Of a stretch of 64,000 nt of DNA, positions 23,601 to 35,000 are shown piece after piece. Within the stretch, counting starts at the first letter, position 1. Each line of letters starts with the position of its first letter. The DNA comes from Acanthaster planci. Taxonomy: Eukaryota > Echinodermata > Asteroidea > Valvatida > Acanthasteridae. The notes beneath the pieces are model-generated. The model was not told the DNA's origin, did not search any database, and saw only the letters and a list, made by a program, of their open reading frames with translations. Both the position numbers and the translations under genes were made by a program. Location: the NCBI RefSeq assembly GCF_001949145.1, contig NW_019091382.1:1036500-1100499 (forward strand), given 5' to 3'.

Positions 23601-25280
23601 ATGAACATTACAGGGTCTACATATTTTCAATTTTCGTCTTGTTATTCAAAGAAATTTGAAGTACTTCTGATTTTGTTAATTATTTATGTTGATAAATTTC
23701 AATATTCATGAGCAAATCTGTGATGTCATTTCCAGGAAGAAAACCTCAACGTTTGCATTGATTTGTGCACAATAAACTGGAATTTTTTTTTTTAAGTTTT
23801 CCTGTTTTAAATTTCCTGTTCTTTGTTGGTTCATCGCTGTGTGAGTGCATGGCAATCAGCCAGTCAGCGACGCTTTCTCAAATATTTACAGAGAAAGAAT
23901 TTTGGGTTCCCAGTTTGAACAGAGACACTGTTTAAACTGAACAGCACTCGACATGAACTGTCGCCCGTGTACACGCAAGCCATGTGACAGCTCACAATAC
24001 ATGCATATTTCGCTTGAAAAATAAATTTAGCAACTGTCACCTGATAGTGATCAGACCAATCAGAATGTGCCTCTCAATCATGAATATGTATGAGATAAGG
24101 TGACAAGCACCGCCTGGCCTTACCTATAGCCCTTTTCTTTGAGAATATAGGCTGGCGTGTCCAGAGGTAGAATGTCGGTGTCGACCGACAACTCCCTCAC
24201 CTTGCGGTCAATCACCTGCGATTAGAACAAAAGAATGATTGACCAGTTGATCCCGACGCAGTTCACGTGCTGTGATCTATTAGTTACTCTGTAAACACAG
24301 GAAATGCAAGTCAGAGAAGCAAGACTGTTCTGTTGTGATATGTGCATTTCCTCCAAATTACCCTTTTTTTCCCTTGCTTGATATTCTCAATAAGCCTTTT
24401 GCGAGTTAAATTTGAATAAAATCTGGTACACTTAGTTCTTCAAATTCATGTGAACATAACAGTTGGACTTCTCCATACTAAAGCCACTGTTGCTATACCT
24501 CGTGATTCGGGGCAAGCTTTTGCTTAGTTACATAAGAGACGCCTTGCACCAATACACTGTTACCAATGGATAAGAAGGGCACAAAGGAACCAGTCCATTC
24601 CAGAGAAGGTGGTCGCTATGCAAAAGCTTGCCCCGAATCACGAGGTATAGCAACAGTGTCTTAAGTCTGGGGAATTCAAACTGTTATGTTTCTATGCAAT
24701 CAGATAACATAGGATACCAGATTTTATTCAAATTTAACTCGCTAGTGGCTTATTGCAAATACATGTACCTTAGAGAAGAGTTCCACATACGGACACTGCT
24801 TCACACCCACAGCACGAAACCCTATGAGACTGATCTGAAAAGTTCCAAGTGTTCTCTAAGTAAATGACTTGGGTTCTCCCCCCTAAATTGAACTTTTCTG
24901 GACATGTTTTTGCTTTCTGATGGCTAACAGGCCACAGTATGGAATAATCACTGGCGTCCGAAGGTGGAACTCTTCCCATAACTTTGAAGTTAGAGATGTT
25001 TGAGGTTGGCCATTTTCTTCCATCTGAAAGGAAATTTTTATTTTCACAAGGCGAGATTTCAATTACTTAACTGGAAAACTGTAGCTAACTAACCAATGCA
25101 TTGACTGATTGATCAAGTGACCCTATAACAGGCTTTCTTGAAGGCTTACTTGACTGAAATCAACTTAACGGAGGATTGGATACTTGCCTTTCCATACTGC
25201 GCTCCGGCGTCCAATATGGCAATCTTCTCAGCAGCTGATGAAGCGAGGTCATCGTTGGTGTGATCTGCGTTTCCGTTCAT
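11631..25280 (-). CDS. GMPS: GMP synthase (glutamine-hydrolysing), complete
   Basis: This enzyme aminates XMP to GMP with glutamine and ATP, the last step of de novo GMP synthesis in the cytosol. Coding exons, 5' to 3': 25280-25188, 24215-24124, 23566-23452, 22866-22769, 21215-21112, 20014-19821, 19195-19142, 18743-18632, 17742-17530, 16807-16589, 16120-16005, 14955-14830, 14376-14261, 13686-13556, 12589-12417 and 11732-11631. All phases match and the sum is 2058 bases: 685 residues plus stop, against 693 in human. The class I glutamine amidotransferase triad reads GICYGM (Cys96), FHPEV (His182, Glu184), with the same spacing as human. The ATP pyrophosphatase P-loop SGGVDS is at 236-241. The C-terminal dimerisation part ends in [12 protein letters not shown] 25280 begins [10 protein letters not shown], comparable to the vertebrate start, but the frame stays open to the exon edge at 25283, so an upstream coding exon is possible. 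The intron after 25188 has a GC donor. Introns carry many MITEs. Confidence 0.96.
11878..12040. repeat. Dispersed repeat E, copy 2, interrupted by a half foldback element
   Basis: The repeat-E words (GACAAAAGCATTCCTTTG ... TTACT, then TTACTTCTGACTGGTCTTG) are split by about 50 bases carrying GACGGAGAGAACCCCCC and CTTTGTGTTGGT, which match one arm of the foldback at 19308-19527. TTACT occurs on both sides of the insert. An unresolved base (N) sits at 11991, exactly at the right junction. Lies in the last GMPS intron. Confidence 0.5.
12092..12273. repeat. Foldback MITE-like element in the last GMPS intron
   Basis: The outer ends TGCATCATTCTCAGA and TCTGAATGATGCA are inverted, as are the inner words GGATAAACC and GGTTTATCC. 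The arms are about 70 bases. It carries no plausible gene. Confidence 0.7.
13341..13390. repeat. Short tandem repeat, unit near TCCTATGAAA
   Basis: About four to five imperfect copies of the 10-base unit ATCCTATGAA stand in a row within a GMPS intron. Confidence 0.75.
15260..15860 (-). mobile_element. TTAA-ended MITE, copy 1 (reverse orientation)
   Basis: The left end TTAACCACTTGCTGCCGG and right end CCGGCAGCATATGG are imperfect inverted repeats. The body shares long stretches with three other copies in the window (21934-22526, 25784-26388, 48057-48446), including ACAAAAGACC, CTGGCTGAAATACTC and GGTGGTAATCC words. TTAA at the tips suggests a piggyBac-type target site. It lies inside a GMPS intron; no transposase is present. 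Confidence 0.75.
18255..18400 (+). mobile_element. tRNA-derived SINE-like element
   Basis: GGCGGTCGAGTGGTAGGATG resembles a polymerase III A box, and GGGTTCGAGTCCCACC about 30 bases later is a near-perfect B box. No full cloverleaf can be drawn, so this is not a working tRNA gene. The sequence after the B box is unique-looking. It lies in a GMPS intron opposite to the gene's direction. The 3' end is uncertain. Confidence 0.55.
18800..18995. repeat. Degenerate GAGTAC-type minisatellite
   Basis: About 190 bases are built from variants of ATGAGTACTTACCC and ACGAGTATGAGTAC, roughly a dozen imperfect units, inside a GMPS intron. Confidence 0.7.
19308..19527. repeat. Foldback MITE-like element
   Basis: The left arm GCAAGATATGGGACGGAG and right arm CCGTCCCATATCTTGC are inverted and flanked on both sides by TTTCATAACTTTTGAA/CTTCATAACTTTTGAA-like sequence. 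One arm occurs alone at 11945-11990. Inside a GMPS intron. Confidence 0.7.
20163..20300. repeat. Short foldback element
   Basis: GCCATCTTCCTGGTC near 20191 and GACCAGGAAGATGGC near 20267 are a perfect inverted pair in a GMPS intron. Confidence 0.65.
21475..21870. repeat. Two adjacent foldback elements with ACAGGGACAC words
   Basis: The first (about 21475-21720) pairs GGGGTCC...GTGTCCCTGTTAC with GTAACAGGGACAC...GGACCCC type words. The second (about 21738-21868) has terminal inverted repeats AGGGTCATTCTATA and TATAGAATGACCC. A related element with GGGTCCCTGTTAC and TTACAGGGACTCC lies at 57375-57600 in the oxygenase gene. Confidence 0.6.
21934..22526 (+). mobile_element. TTAA-type MITE, copy 2
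   Basis: Begins GCCACTTCCTGCCGGGG and shares the whole body with copy 3 at 25784-26388, including GCTTTATATGCGTGGCCGGG and CTGCAGGCCTGGCTGAAA. The right end (CCGGCGCCAAATGGTCAA) is decayed and the left TTAA is lost, so this is an older copy. Inside a GMPS intron. Confidence 0.75.
24388..24754. mobile_element. Long-arm foldback MITE, copy 1
   Basis: Ends CAATAAGCC...GCGAGTTA and TAACTCGC...GGCTTATTG are inverted. Further in, CCTCGTGATTCGGGGCAAGC is mirrored by GCTTGCCCCGAATCACGAGG, so each arm is about 150 bases around a short centre. Copies 2 and 3 (30854-31217, 55919-56286) have the centre in the opposite orientation. In a GMPS intron. Confidence 0.8.
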
Positions 25281-25783
25281 AACCTGAGAAGACCGAAAAT
25301 CAAACAAAGGATTAACTGACAAATAGTTATGTCTACCCAACCAACATGTAGACAATCATGGGGACTGCTCTTATTTGGAAAAAAATATTAAAGATAAACA
25401 ATAAAACGAAGTGGTTATTTTTACGGTACCACAATGCGACTTTGAAATTCTATAGTTACGGTCGTGCATAATTATCATTGGTAATCTATATAAAGTTGTA
25501 ATTTCCTGATGCCACTGTGGAGCTGAAACAGCACAGTTAGTGCGTAGACCACTGTGTGATGTGCACATGCTAAGTTCGATCCCAACTCCCGTCGGAATTT
25601 TTTCCCTTGTTTTTTCCTTCATCGTTTTCTTTATTTTCTCAATCAGATCACAAGTTTACTTTCGAAAGAATTTTCCTTTTCCTTTTTGATCAATTTACTA
25701 CTGCATGGTGTCAACCACAGGACCTTGGTTTTTTATAAAACAGCATGTACAGGAATACAGTATTTTATTTTAAGATTAGTGTT

Positions 25784-26388
25784 TTAACCACTTCCTGCCG
25801 AGGACTCCGGAATCGGAGACGTATGCTTTATATGCGTGGCCGGGGTCTCCGAACTCAGACAAAGGAAACAGGGCCCTGTAACAAAAGACCATACTCCGAA
25901 CAAAAGACCAGGCTGCTGAGTATTGTCGACATTTTTCACTCTCAAAAGTGGTGATAATCCTACCTTGTTTTGAAACCGTATACCATATACCACAGTTTGG
26001 GGCATTTAGAGCAAGCGGATTACCACCAGGGACAAAAAACACTCCACCACTGCAGCGATGAGCCACACAGCACTGCTGCATGCTAATCTGGCCCCTATTG
26101 AAAAGCGGTCAGCAGTGCACTGAGCCAGGTTCGCAAACAAAAGCAAGTTACATAACACCACACAATCTGGGCTCTTTTTACAAGGCTGCAGGCCTGGCTG
26201 AAATACTCGGGTGTCAATGAAGGTCACCAGTCAACTTAAAGTAGTGCCTAAAGATTACTTCCTGCGGTTATAAAAGTCTGTCAAATGAAATGATGAATTT
26301 TTGAAGAATTTTGAAAATGGAAAAAAATGACAATTATGCCGGCCCAGCATCATCAACATTGAAAAATGCCCCGGCATGAAGTGGTTAA
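25784..26388 (+). mobile_element. TTAA-type MITE, copy 3
   Basis: The best-preserved copy. It starts TTAACCACTTCCTGCCG and ends CCGGCATGAAGTGGTTAA, so both tips are inverted and carry TTAA. The body is shared with copy 2. It lies between the first ATG-bearing GMPS exon and the candidate upstream exons. Confidence 0.8.
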
Positions 26389-26761
26389 TAATTAATGCGG
26401 ACATTTTAGGCCTAACGCCATCTGATAATGGAACTCGTGATGACATTCAAAAGATGCATGCTTTTTGAGAAATGGCTTCCAAATCCCAAGATGCCAAGAT
26501 GCAGCTGTCTCTTGACAAACCAGATAATGTACCAGCCATCATTGTCTAGAAAAAGGCAATGACTGGTTAGACTAGTGACAACCAACATGTCCTAAAAAGC
26601 CCAAGCCTAGAATTTTTCAGACCAGTCTCGTTACTGGGTTTATGGGGGTGTCAACAGTCAAGTGATATCCAGCACGGCCCCTTCATCCAAGACTCCAAGT
26701 TGATTAATAAGCATGATATTGAGTTTCAATGTGTTTTGCGGTAACATTTTGGCTTTAGTAT

Positions 26762-26830
26762 CCTTAGCCCAGGTTGGACGCCAGTCTTCCTCGTAACGTA
26801 GTACGGTCAGGGGGTCTACCTGGGCTAGCG
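26762..26830. repeat. Small hairpin
   Basis: TAGCCCAGGTTGGAC and GGTCTACCTGGGCTA are a nearly perfect inverted pair separated by about 35 bases. Confidence 0.55.
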
Positions 26831-27103
26831 ATAGCTTATCCCAATAACAACCGTATATTTATAGGGCCTACTTGTACATGTACATGTATGATGTACACTG
26901 CCTCAGGTTGATTTACGGTCGCTCCTGCCCCGACAGGCACCCCGACTACACAGTACGTGTAAGGTAGAGCCTTTAAAGTATGATTGGTCACCAGGCTTAA
27001 GTCACTGAGCTAAATGTGGCCGGAAGAAAACCTCTTTGAGCGAATTGTTTTATTCCCCCATGGTCTGACACAAACGGCACGGGAATAAAGATAGAATACT
27101 CAC

Positions 27104-27165
27104 CTGATTTATCTGTTTGCTGTTTCACTACTGTAAAATGTGAATTGCTAGTCTAGACCCACAAT
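27104..27165 (-). other. Candidate untranslated first exon of GMPS
   Basis: On the minus strand AATCAG is followed by a consensus donor, GTGAGT, at 27103. Stops lie in all useful frames, so it could only be 5' untranslated sequence spliced to the exon at 25283. The exon start is unknown. This competes with the coding candidate at 28876-28923. Confidence 0.3.
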
Positions 27166-28875
27166 TCTAAAGAAAACCGCACGATGGTACATGTAATGTT
27201 GCCGGTTGCCGCCAGTCGATTCACAGTCTGGCTGGCCGCGTGACGTACATTATTATGTACACATTTGGAGCGCAACTAGTGAAAGCGATAATGAATATGC
27301 ATATTTGACGTACAGGGTTATGAATAGTTAACTACAACCCGCTTTTCTCAGCGGCGCAAATCGTAAAAGCGTCACTACAATGAGTGTGCACAGGCAGCGT
27401 TTCAGGTTGAACTTGAAAGCTAAGTAAAACGGTTGCTCACCACACAGGAGTCGCTCTCAGAGTGGCTTACAATTATGGCGAATGACGAGCCGTGGCAATT
27501 AGTTAATCATAGTCTGCATGCACATGGAGGAAATTCCCTCACCGTCATGGCGTGCAGTAGTACTGCAGTAAAGCTCGTGGACAGGTGACACGCTCGCGTT
27601 ATACATGTGCACGTCTCTTCGACCATGCCAATGTGTTTTGTGAAGTTTGCCAAATGCTCTTGCAAGCAAAGCTATACAATCTTTGCTCGCAAGTGCGCTA
27701 ATGTCACGGTGTGATGTGAGTGTGCTTCCTGGCAGATATACATGTACATGTACAATGTCTTTCTCTATAATGTCTGTCGCTGTATGGGCGACCGCTGCAT
27801 GCAGTTCAACTGCGCTTCAAAAGCACTCAGACGCTGTTTTAGTAGAAAGGTTTCACCGAATCGTATAATGATGTTTAAAAAGCTAATTCGAATTGGCGAT
27901 TCAATGTCGCTAGCTTGTGGACGATTCGCGATTGGCCAGCACCTAACAACACTTATCCAGCCGGGAGCCAAATACATCTTGTGACAACATACATATTCAT
28001 TTTCACTCCAGTTGACACCGCCCATGAATGGGGGAAGGTGAATTAATATTGTACAATTATGGGAAAGGTCATTTGTTACTAACTATTAGAGGTAAAATAA
28101 TAAAATGACGTGTGTTGGGGAAAAGGCATAAAAGTTTGCAGGCATAGGCGTCACGAAGAGAGAAGGGGGCAACGGTCCGGCGGGGCCCCTCTTGATTCCT
28201 CAGAAAAAACAATCGAAACATATTGTTTTAAATACCTCAGACTTCTTTCCTTAAGTTCAAACCTTTGCGATCTATCAGTTAACCAGTAATGTTTGACTGC
28301 CCCCCCCCGAATAAAACTTTGTGACCCCCATGCACAGTTGCATGACCCCAGGATGCAACATAAACGCCACTGAGCACGCGCAGCGTTATACTCGCCACGC
28401 CCCTTAAACGCCCCCGTCACGGTTGTTTTCAGACTGACGGCGATTCCTGGTTGTATAGTGCCACGAGGATCCCCTATCGTCATGACATACTAAATATCAA
28501 AAATAACGACATCCACAGCTATTATAAATGCCTTTTTCTCGGAATACAGTCGAGTGATTTACAGCTCAAGTTCAACAACTTTTAAGCAAACTTAACGTTT
28601 TTTAGATAGATGTATGCACGTGAGCAGGAAATATAATTGCTCACCACATACGCTTAGCAAAGCTGAACGGTGAACCAGTCGCGTCTATATAGATTGCACG
28701 ACTATGTGGCTGGTATCCTGCCCTCAATTTGGCAATTAAAATATTTTCTGTTTAGCAAATTTCCATCTGCACATGGAGTACGTGTACATTCACAACTACT
28801 GCGGACACGCCACATACGTACATGTACATGTACATGCCATAACCGCATTGGTTGGTTGACCCGAGGAGAGGTCAC

Positions 28876-28923
28876 CTGCCGGGATTCCTTGTAATTCTTT
28901 TTGCGGAGGTCAGCCATTGTCAT
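28876..28923 (-). CDS. GMPS: Candidate N-terminal coding exon of GMPS
   Basis: The minus strand reads MTMADLRKKNYKESRQ and ends in CAG before a GTGACC donor. The phase is 0, which matches the next acceptor at 25283 (GTT ATG), so the two would join without a stop and add 15 to 17 residues before MNGNADH. Its position just upstream of an oppositely directed gene is what a shared promoter would give. GMPS proteins do not need this extension, so the exon remains unproven. Confidence 0.35.
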
Positions 28924-29000
28924 TACATGCCTTATGCGTGCTGAGTAGGACTGACCGGTGTTACACTGCAATTGTTTGGGTTTGGTATGTTTGGAGGAAA
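28924..29000. promoter_or_regulatory. Possible bidirectional promoter between GMPS and the CoA-transferase
   Basis: If the exon at 28876-28923 is used, only 77 bases separate the two start codons, so the core promoters would overlap. No TATA box was recognised. The inference rests on gene arrangement only. Confidence 0.3.
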
Positions 29001-32000
29001 ATGTTGACAGCGATTTCTCGCTCGCTGGGAAGAGTAAGCCTACTGCAGGTGCAGCTGTCGAAGCAACTGGGCGTTTGTGCTCAGTGTGTGCGGTGTTCAT
29101 CAGACCACAATGCCCCCCTTGACCACAAACCATTCGACATTCCCAGAGAGCCGTTCAACCCTGCCTTCGGCCGTGAACCCACCTGGACTTCGCCAGATGA
29201 GGCTGTTGAGATCGTGAAGTCGGGTAAAAACAAGCCATGACAGCCAACAACAAAAAGAATCATTGAATGATAAAATTAAAATAATGCTCTTTTTGTGTTA
29301 TTTGTTTAGGTGTTTCTAGCCCCTACCACTAGTGTGGCACGGACTCTCACTCCCGATCCATCCTTAGCCACACATCCGTATACGCAATATCGTGTCGGCG
29401 TACTGAACATTTTTGGCGCACCCACTTATAATCGTGGGCGCAATTTCTTTTGCACACGAACATGATTCTTGACCTTTCCATTTTCCATTTTCACGTTATT
29501 CAGGTATTTTCCAGTCTTTTTTCCTTATCCATTCAATCTAACGGATCCACTCTCACAGTCGCCATCTTTAAAATAAAGTCGTCGAGCATTACGTCACTTG
29601 ACCCCTCATCGTCTCAACGGCTGTTCCATATCAAGACATCTAAACTGCTGCCAAAGTTTTGGAAGAGTCCATTGGTACATGTAGTATCTTATCGCTCAGT
29701 CCGTTTATTACATATCTTAACATGGTTAATTATTGACTGACTGACCGACTCACTAACTAACTAACTGACTGTCTGTCTGTAATTTTGGTAGAAAATAGAA
29801 CACGTGGCCTACGTTTAGAAAGCAGGGAATACTTTGAAAATACACTGAAGTCTCCATACATTTGTACACAACCAACAAAAAGGAGTGAGGACGTTTCAGT
29901 CATGTCAGTCTTTCCAATTTTTCATTTTGAGTTTTATATACATGTACGTGGATATACTGAGCATGCCGAGGGACCACCTCCAATTTTGGATTTTTGAATG
30001 TAGCTCTAACGTCTATGACTGCTGGAAGTCCCTTACATGTATTTCTCCACTTATTTTGAAAACCAATGAGACTTGAAAAGGGGCGTAATACATATAGGTG
30101 AAATACCTGGCGACTTAAAACCTCGAGCAGAAGTACCCCATCATCATATGAAAAGAGCTGCATTGCTCAGGAGCTTTCATGTTGTTGGTCGTGATGCGAC
30201 CCTAACAAGTGCATTTTATAGTTCATGAACCAACAAAATGCAGTTCGGTGCCAGTGGAGCCCTCCGCTGCTAAGAAATAGTGCCCTCTCTTGGTCCAGCT
30301 CGATGTCCATATGGTCACAGACGTTACATGGTCTTTAGTGGTGTGAAATCTGAACAAAGGATCACCTGCCGATAAGTGAGAAACTCCAGCGTGGAATGAT
30401 CACTGGTTTTTTTTTCAAATGCACAATCTTTCCATCTCGCCATTCCAGGTGACCGTGTGTTCGTGCAGGGTGGGGGTGCTACACCCCTGGTGTTGTTAAG
30501 CGCTCTGTGTAGGCACGGGCTGAGAACCGGCTTGAAGAATGTGGAATTGGTGCATATACACACCGAAGGGCCCGGAGAGCAGATGGAACCAAAGTATGAG
30601 GGTATGTTCAGTTCGGGGTTCCACCAGGCAATTTTTTTTTTCAAAAGATGGCCATACTTGGGCTAAATGCTCATTTTGTATTCACTTATTTTTTCAATGC
30701 AGTGCTAAATACAAGTGTTTTTCCATGCCAATCGCTCATAAATTCAGCCAAAGTTTGTGGATATTTACCATTTAACAACAAGGGCCTTTCAAAGTTTGAC
30801 CCTTCAGTGGATAGAAAACGGGTGTTTCTTACAAGACTGAAAGTACGGATGTAATAAGCCATTTGCCAGTTAAATTTGAATAAAATCTGGTGCACTGAGT
30901 TATCTGATTGCGCATAAACATAATTTGAATTCCCCAGACTAAAAACACTGTTGCTATGCCTCATGATTCGGGGCAAGCTTTTACATAGCGATCACCATCT
31001 CTGGAATGGACTAGTTCCTTTGTGCCCTTCTTATCCATTGAGAACAGTGCATTGTTGCAAGGCATCTCTTTTGTAACTAAGTAAAAGCTTGCCCCAAATC
31101 ACGAGGTATAGCAACAGTGGTTGTAGTATGGAGAATTCAAGTCGTTATGTTCACGTGAATTTAAAGAACTCAGTGAACCAGATTTGGGTCCAAGTTAACT
31201 CACAAAAAGCTTATTGCGTTGGTGATGAGTTTGGAGCCTGGAAAATAAATTACTTTCTATTGGAGAAGATGGTAATATCTTTCACTTTAAATTTACATTG
31301 TGTCTGAGTGATGTTTTGTTCTAAGTCATAATCTTCCATTCTGTACAGTTTAAATTTGCATTTATAGCTACGTATTTTGTTAAATAAAAATTCAAAATAC
31401 ATTTCAAGTGAGAGGGAAAAAAAATCGGTCGTGGGGAGAAGTGGTCAGAAATGAGGAACTCTGTGCATTTTGCTTGGTCCTAGATCTACATGTATAATGT
31501 GCATGTACATCGTAATCCATATTTTATACATGTTCAACCACAAATATGTAGGTCTATAATTTGAGAATGTTTTTTAATGCACCAGCGTTCAATAATTTGT
31601 CCCTAGGTATTTTCCGGGATAACTCCATGTTTACTGGAGGCAATGCCCGCACAGCCATCGCGGAGGGCCGAGGTGATTACACCCCGATCTTTCTCAGCGA
31701 GATTCCCTTGCTGTTTCGTCGCCGTGTGCTGCCCCTCGATGTTGCGCTGGTGCATGTCAGTCCGCCCGACAGCCACGGCTTCTGCTCGATGGGGATCAGC
31801 GTGGACGTGACCAGAGCTGCCACCCAGAGTGCCAAGTATATCATCGGTGAGTGGACACGCTCGCCGAGTGAGTTGCAGTCCCTCATTCATGTCGTGCCAC
31901 GCACCACCTGCAGGAACAAATGAATTGGAGAGATGTCATATTTACAGAGCAGCGTTACAGGGATACATGCGATTTTGGTTAGCTTTTGTAACTCCCGATC

Positions 32001-35000
32001 ATAGAGTCGGTGGTTCCAAACAAGCACTAGACCGATTGCGACATATATTTTGAGTGTTGTGTACCAACAATTCAGCCAAGTTACGGTATGGTACCCAGCA
32101 CATCAGTAGTCTGAGTATGGTGCCTACCATTGGCTTTATTTTTGGTAAATGATACTTATGTGTATGAAACCCTAAATTGCTTTTGGTGGACACTGTGCCA
32201 GTTGATATTGAATATACCCGCTATGGGTCATGTGACTTAGTGGACACAATCGGTCTATTGTCCCCAATTTGCGTCGATCCAACCAGTGAGTGACCACGAG
32301 TTTTACCTCTCAGCATGGTGTTATTTCCCCAACTAACTTGTCCCAGACGCAGCGACTTTCCAAAATGAAATGATACCACAACCACAGTCCTTGATTAAGC
32401 TGGACTCAACAAACCCTGACCCGTGGTGGTCGTTGGGCCAAGATTTCTATGACAGTTCCGACTGCACCATCATAGTTTGAAAACTCCGAGGCAGTGTTGC
32501 AGAGCGATGCTTGCCGTAACACCCTGCCGTGGCCCGTGACCGCTTGAGGGCGCCCCACATGCTTAATCTCCATGGACCAGGTCGAGCTTGTGTGTGTACA
32601 AACTCAATGAAAATCACTAGCACTAGGAGAGGAATATAGACATCAGTCGCTATTGCACACAGCACTGCCACATCGTGTTAGCATGTCATCCGCATCCGAC
32701 GTGACATGGGAATGCGTAAATCTATCACCCTGATAAAACTATGTTTTTTGTAAATGGGGTTTCACATCCAGGTCAGGTGAACAAAAATATGCCACGGACG
32801 CTCGGAGACGGTCTAATCCACATCTCGCACTTTGACTCGGTGGTGGAGATCGACACTCCACTCCACAACAAGAAGCCACTGCAGATCACTGAAGAGCAGC
32901 GTAAAATTGGCAAACACATCGCTGAGAATCTCGTGGACAACGGTGCAACACTGCAGACCGGTAACTGGGGATTTAACATGTGAAGTAATTTCCAAACTAA
33001 CTGCATCTAATGCATATTTCACTGAGATGGGCTAATGTTTATTCTGTTTAAGACTGAAGCCATCACTTTGGCTCAGGGTCTGGCTGGTTTGTGGATTTTG
33101 ATTTGACGGATTTGAATCCCCCGGGAAGTTTTCCTTGTACGTGTTTTGAAGCAGACACGGATCTTAATAAAAAAAAGTTTAGCTACAAAAGATCTGTTTC
33201 ATACGATTGACGCTTCGGTTGTGTACATTTACAAATAGTTTCTAAATAAAATGTAACTTTTTTATTGTCCATTTTAAACAATAACATACTTATAGATTGG
33301 AATTATGGAGTTTATAATAACAAAATCTGAAGAAATGATGCACTCCAAATTTTTGGAAAGAAAAGCAAAACCAGGGATACTTCTAAAATGTGCGATCACT
33401 TTGAAAAAAGTTACAGTGCACATGTGTTTGCCTCAGATGCCAGATTTGTACAAAACTCTTGATATAGTTGTCTGCATGGGTCGACAAATTGCCTTGAATT
33501 TGCCTGTGATAATGGGGAAATTTTTGCAGGCAGGGCATGAAGAAATCAGTTTTGTTTCTGTAGCAATTCTTGATAAGGTATTGTATTAATGAAATACGGA
33601 AGAATACTTCCAAATCTTTATTTCCGATCTGCTTGTCGTTGTTTTCAGTGCTTTTTTTCCCAATAAATTCAATTTCTGCAAATCTTTGAAGAGTGCCCGG
33701 TATTCTGCACGCCACTTTCACGCTGCCATATTGAACAATTCGTATTGTCATCTCGATCCCAATACCCATGCCCAGGCATCGGCGCGATTCCAGACGCGAC
33801 CCTGGCCTGCTTGACCCAGCACAAGGATCTGGGCCTCCACACGGAGATGTTCAGCAGCGGCATCCTGCCCTTGGTCAAGAAGGGGATCATCACCAACACC
33901 AAGAAGCGCATCCATGCCGGCAAGACTGTAGGCAGTTTTGCCGTCGGCAGCCAAGAGATGTACAACTTCATGCATGATAACCAAACGCTGTGTAAGCATG
34001 AAACGTTCTCCATGCATAAAACGGTGTCCCGTAACTGGTGCGGGCAGATATCGTCCAGATTTGACATACGCCAGCTGACTGTCACAAACCCGTCTTTTTG
34101 AGAAAAAGTGAGACAAAAAGTACCTGAATTTTAATTTTGCTGGGATGAGATGGGTTGTGAGATGAGACGTCATCCCTGAGATGTGTAGTGTAGAAACAAG
34201 AAATTTTTCATGCTATATGGATTTCATATTGATCGTTTCAATCAACAAATGTGAAACAGCAATATCAAATATCAAACCATTACTTTTTTGTGCCTTTGTT
34301 TGAAATCACCATACAATTTCTGCCGCTTGAAAGAAACCAAACGATGTCATAGTTTACCCGCATGCCTAGCATTTTAGGAGGTTATCATACTTTGCGAAAT
34401 CGGTGGAAAAGGTCAGGTGGAATTCGACCAGGAATTAGGCTAGTCGTAACAGGCCGTATTCGCAGGAGACCCAATTCCAGTCGTATTCCTGAACGTATTG
34501 TATACATTTGAAACCATTGACGGGTTGGTGCCGGGTGAATGGGGGAGGGGGTCGGAATGAAATCACAGAATAGAGTCTGGTTCTTTAAATTTAACATTTT
34601 CAAATGATTACACTATGTTGGGGAACCCGACTGAAATTGGGTCCCCCCGAGTACCGGCTATTCTTTTTTTACAGCTGTGCATCGACTCGTGTGCAGTCTG
34701 CGTCCCTTTTTTTAAGGTGCCACCAAGTCCTGGCCAAATTGGTGCCCTCAAGAGTTGCACTTTTCCCACATGCCCAAGAAAGCAGTGGCATTCATCACTC
34801 TTTTATTTATATAAACTTCAAGTGTTCTGCAACACGAATCGGCCTATTACAGGGTAAAAAAACAGTTGTCGAAATTGGGCTGTAAGACCCTTTTTTAACC
34901 CTAACCGCCAAGCATATTGTTTGGCTTACACTGNNNNNNNNNNNNNNNNNNNNNNNNNTTCGTAAAATCGGTGGAAAGGGTCAGGTGGAATTCAACCAGG

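Noticed and set aside
27200-28100. Additional gene upstream of GMPS around 27640-27990
   Set aside because: Short overlapping frames on both strands with no family pattern and no splice partners.
28702-29133. 143-codon minus-strand frame over the CoA-transferase first exon
   Set aside because: Most of it is antisense to the CoA-transferase exon. Only the short part 28876-28923 is kept, as a candidate GMPS exon.
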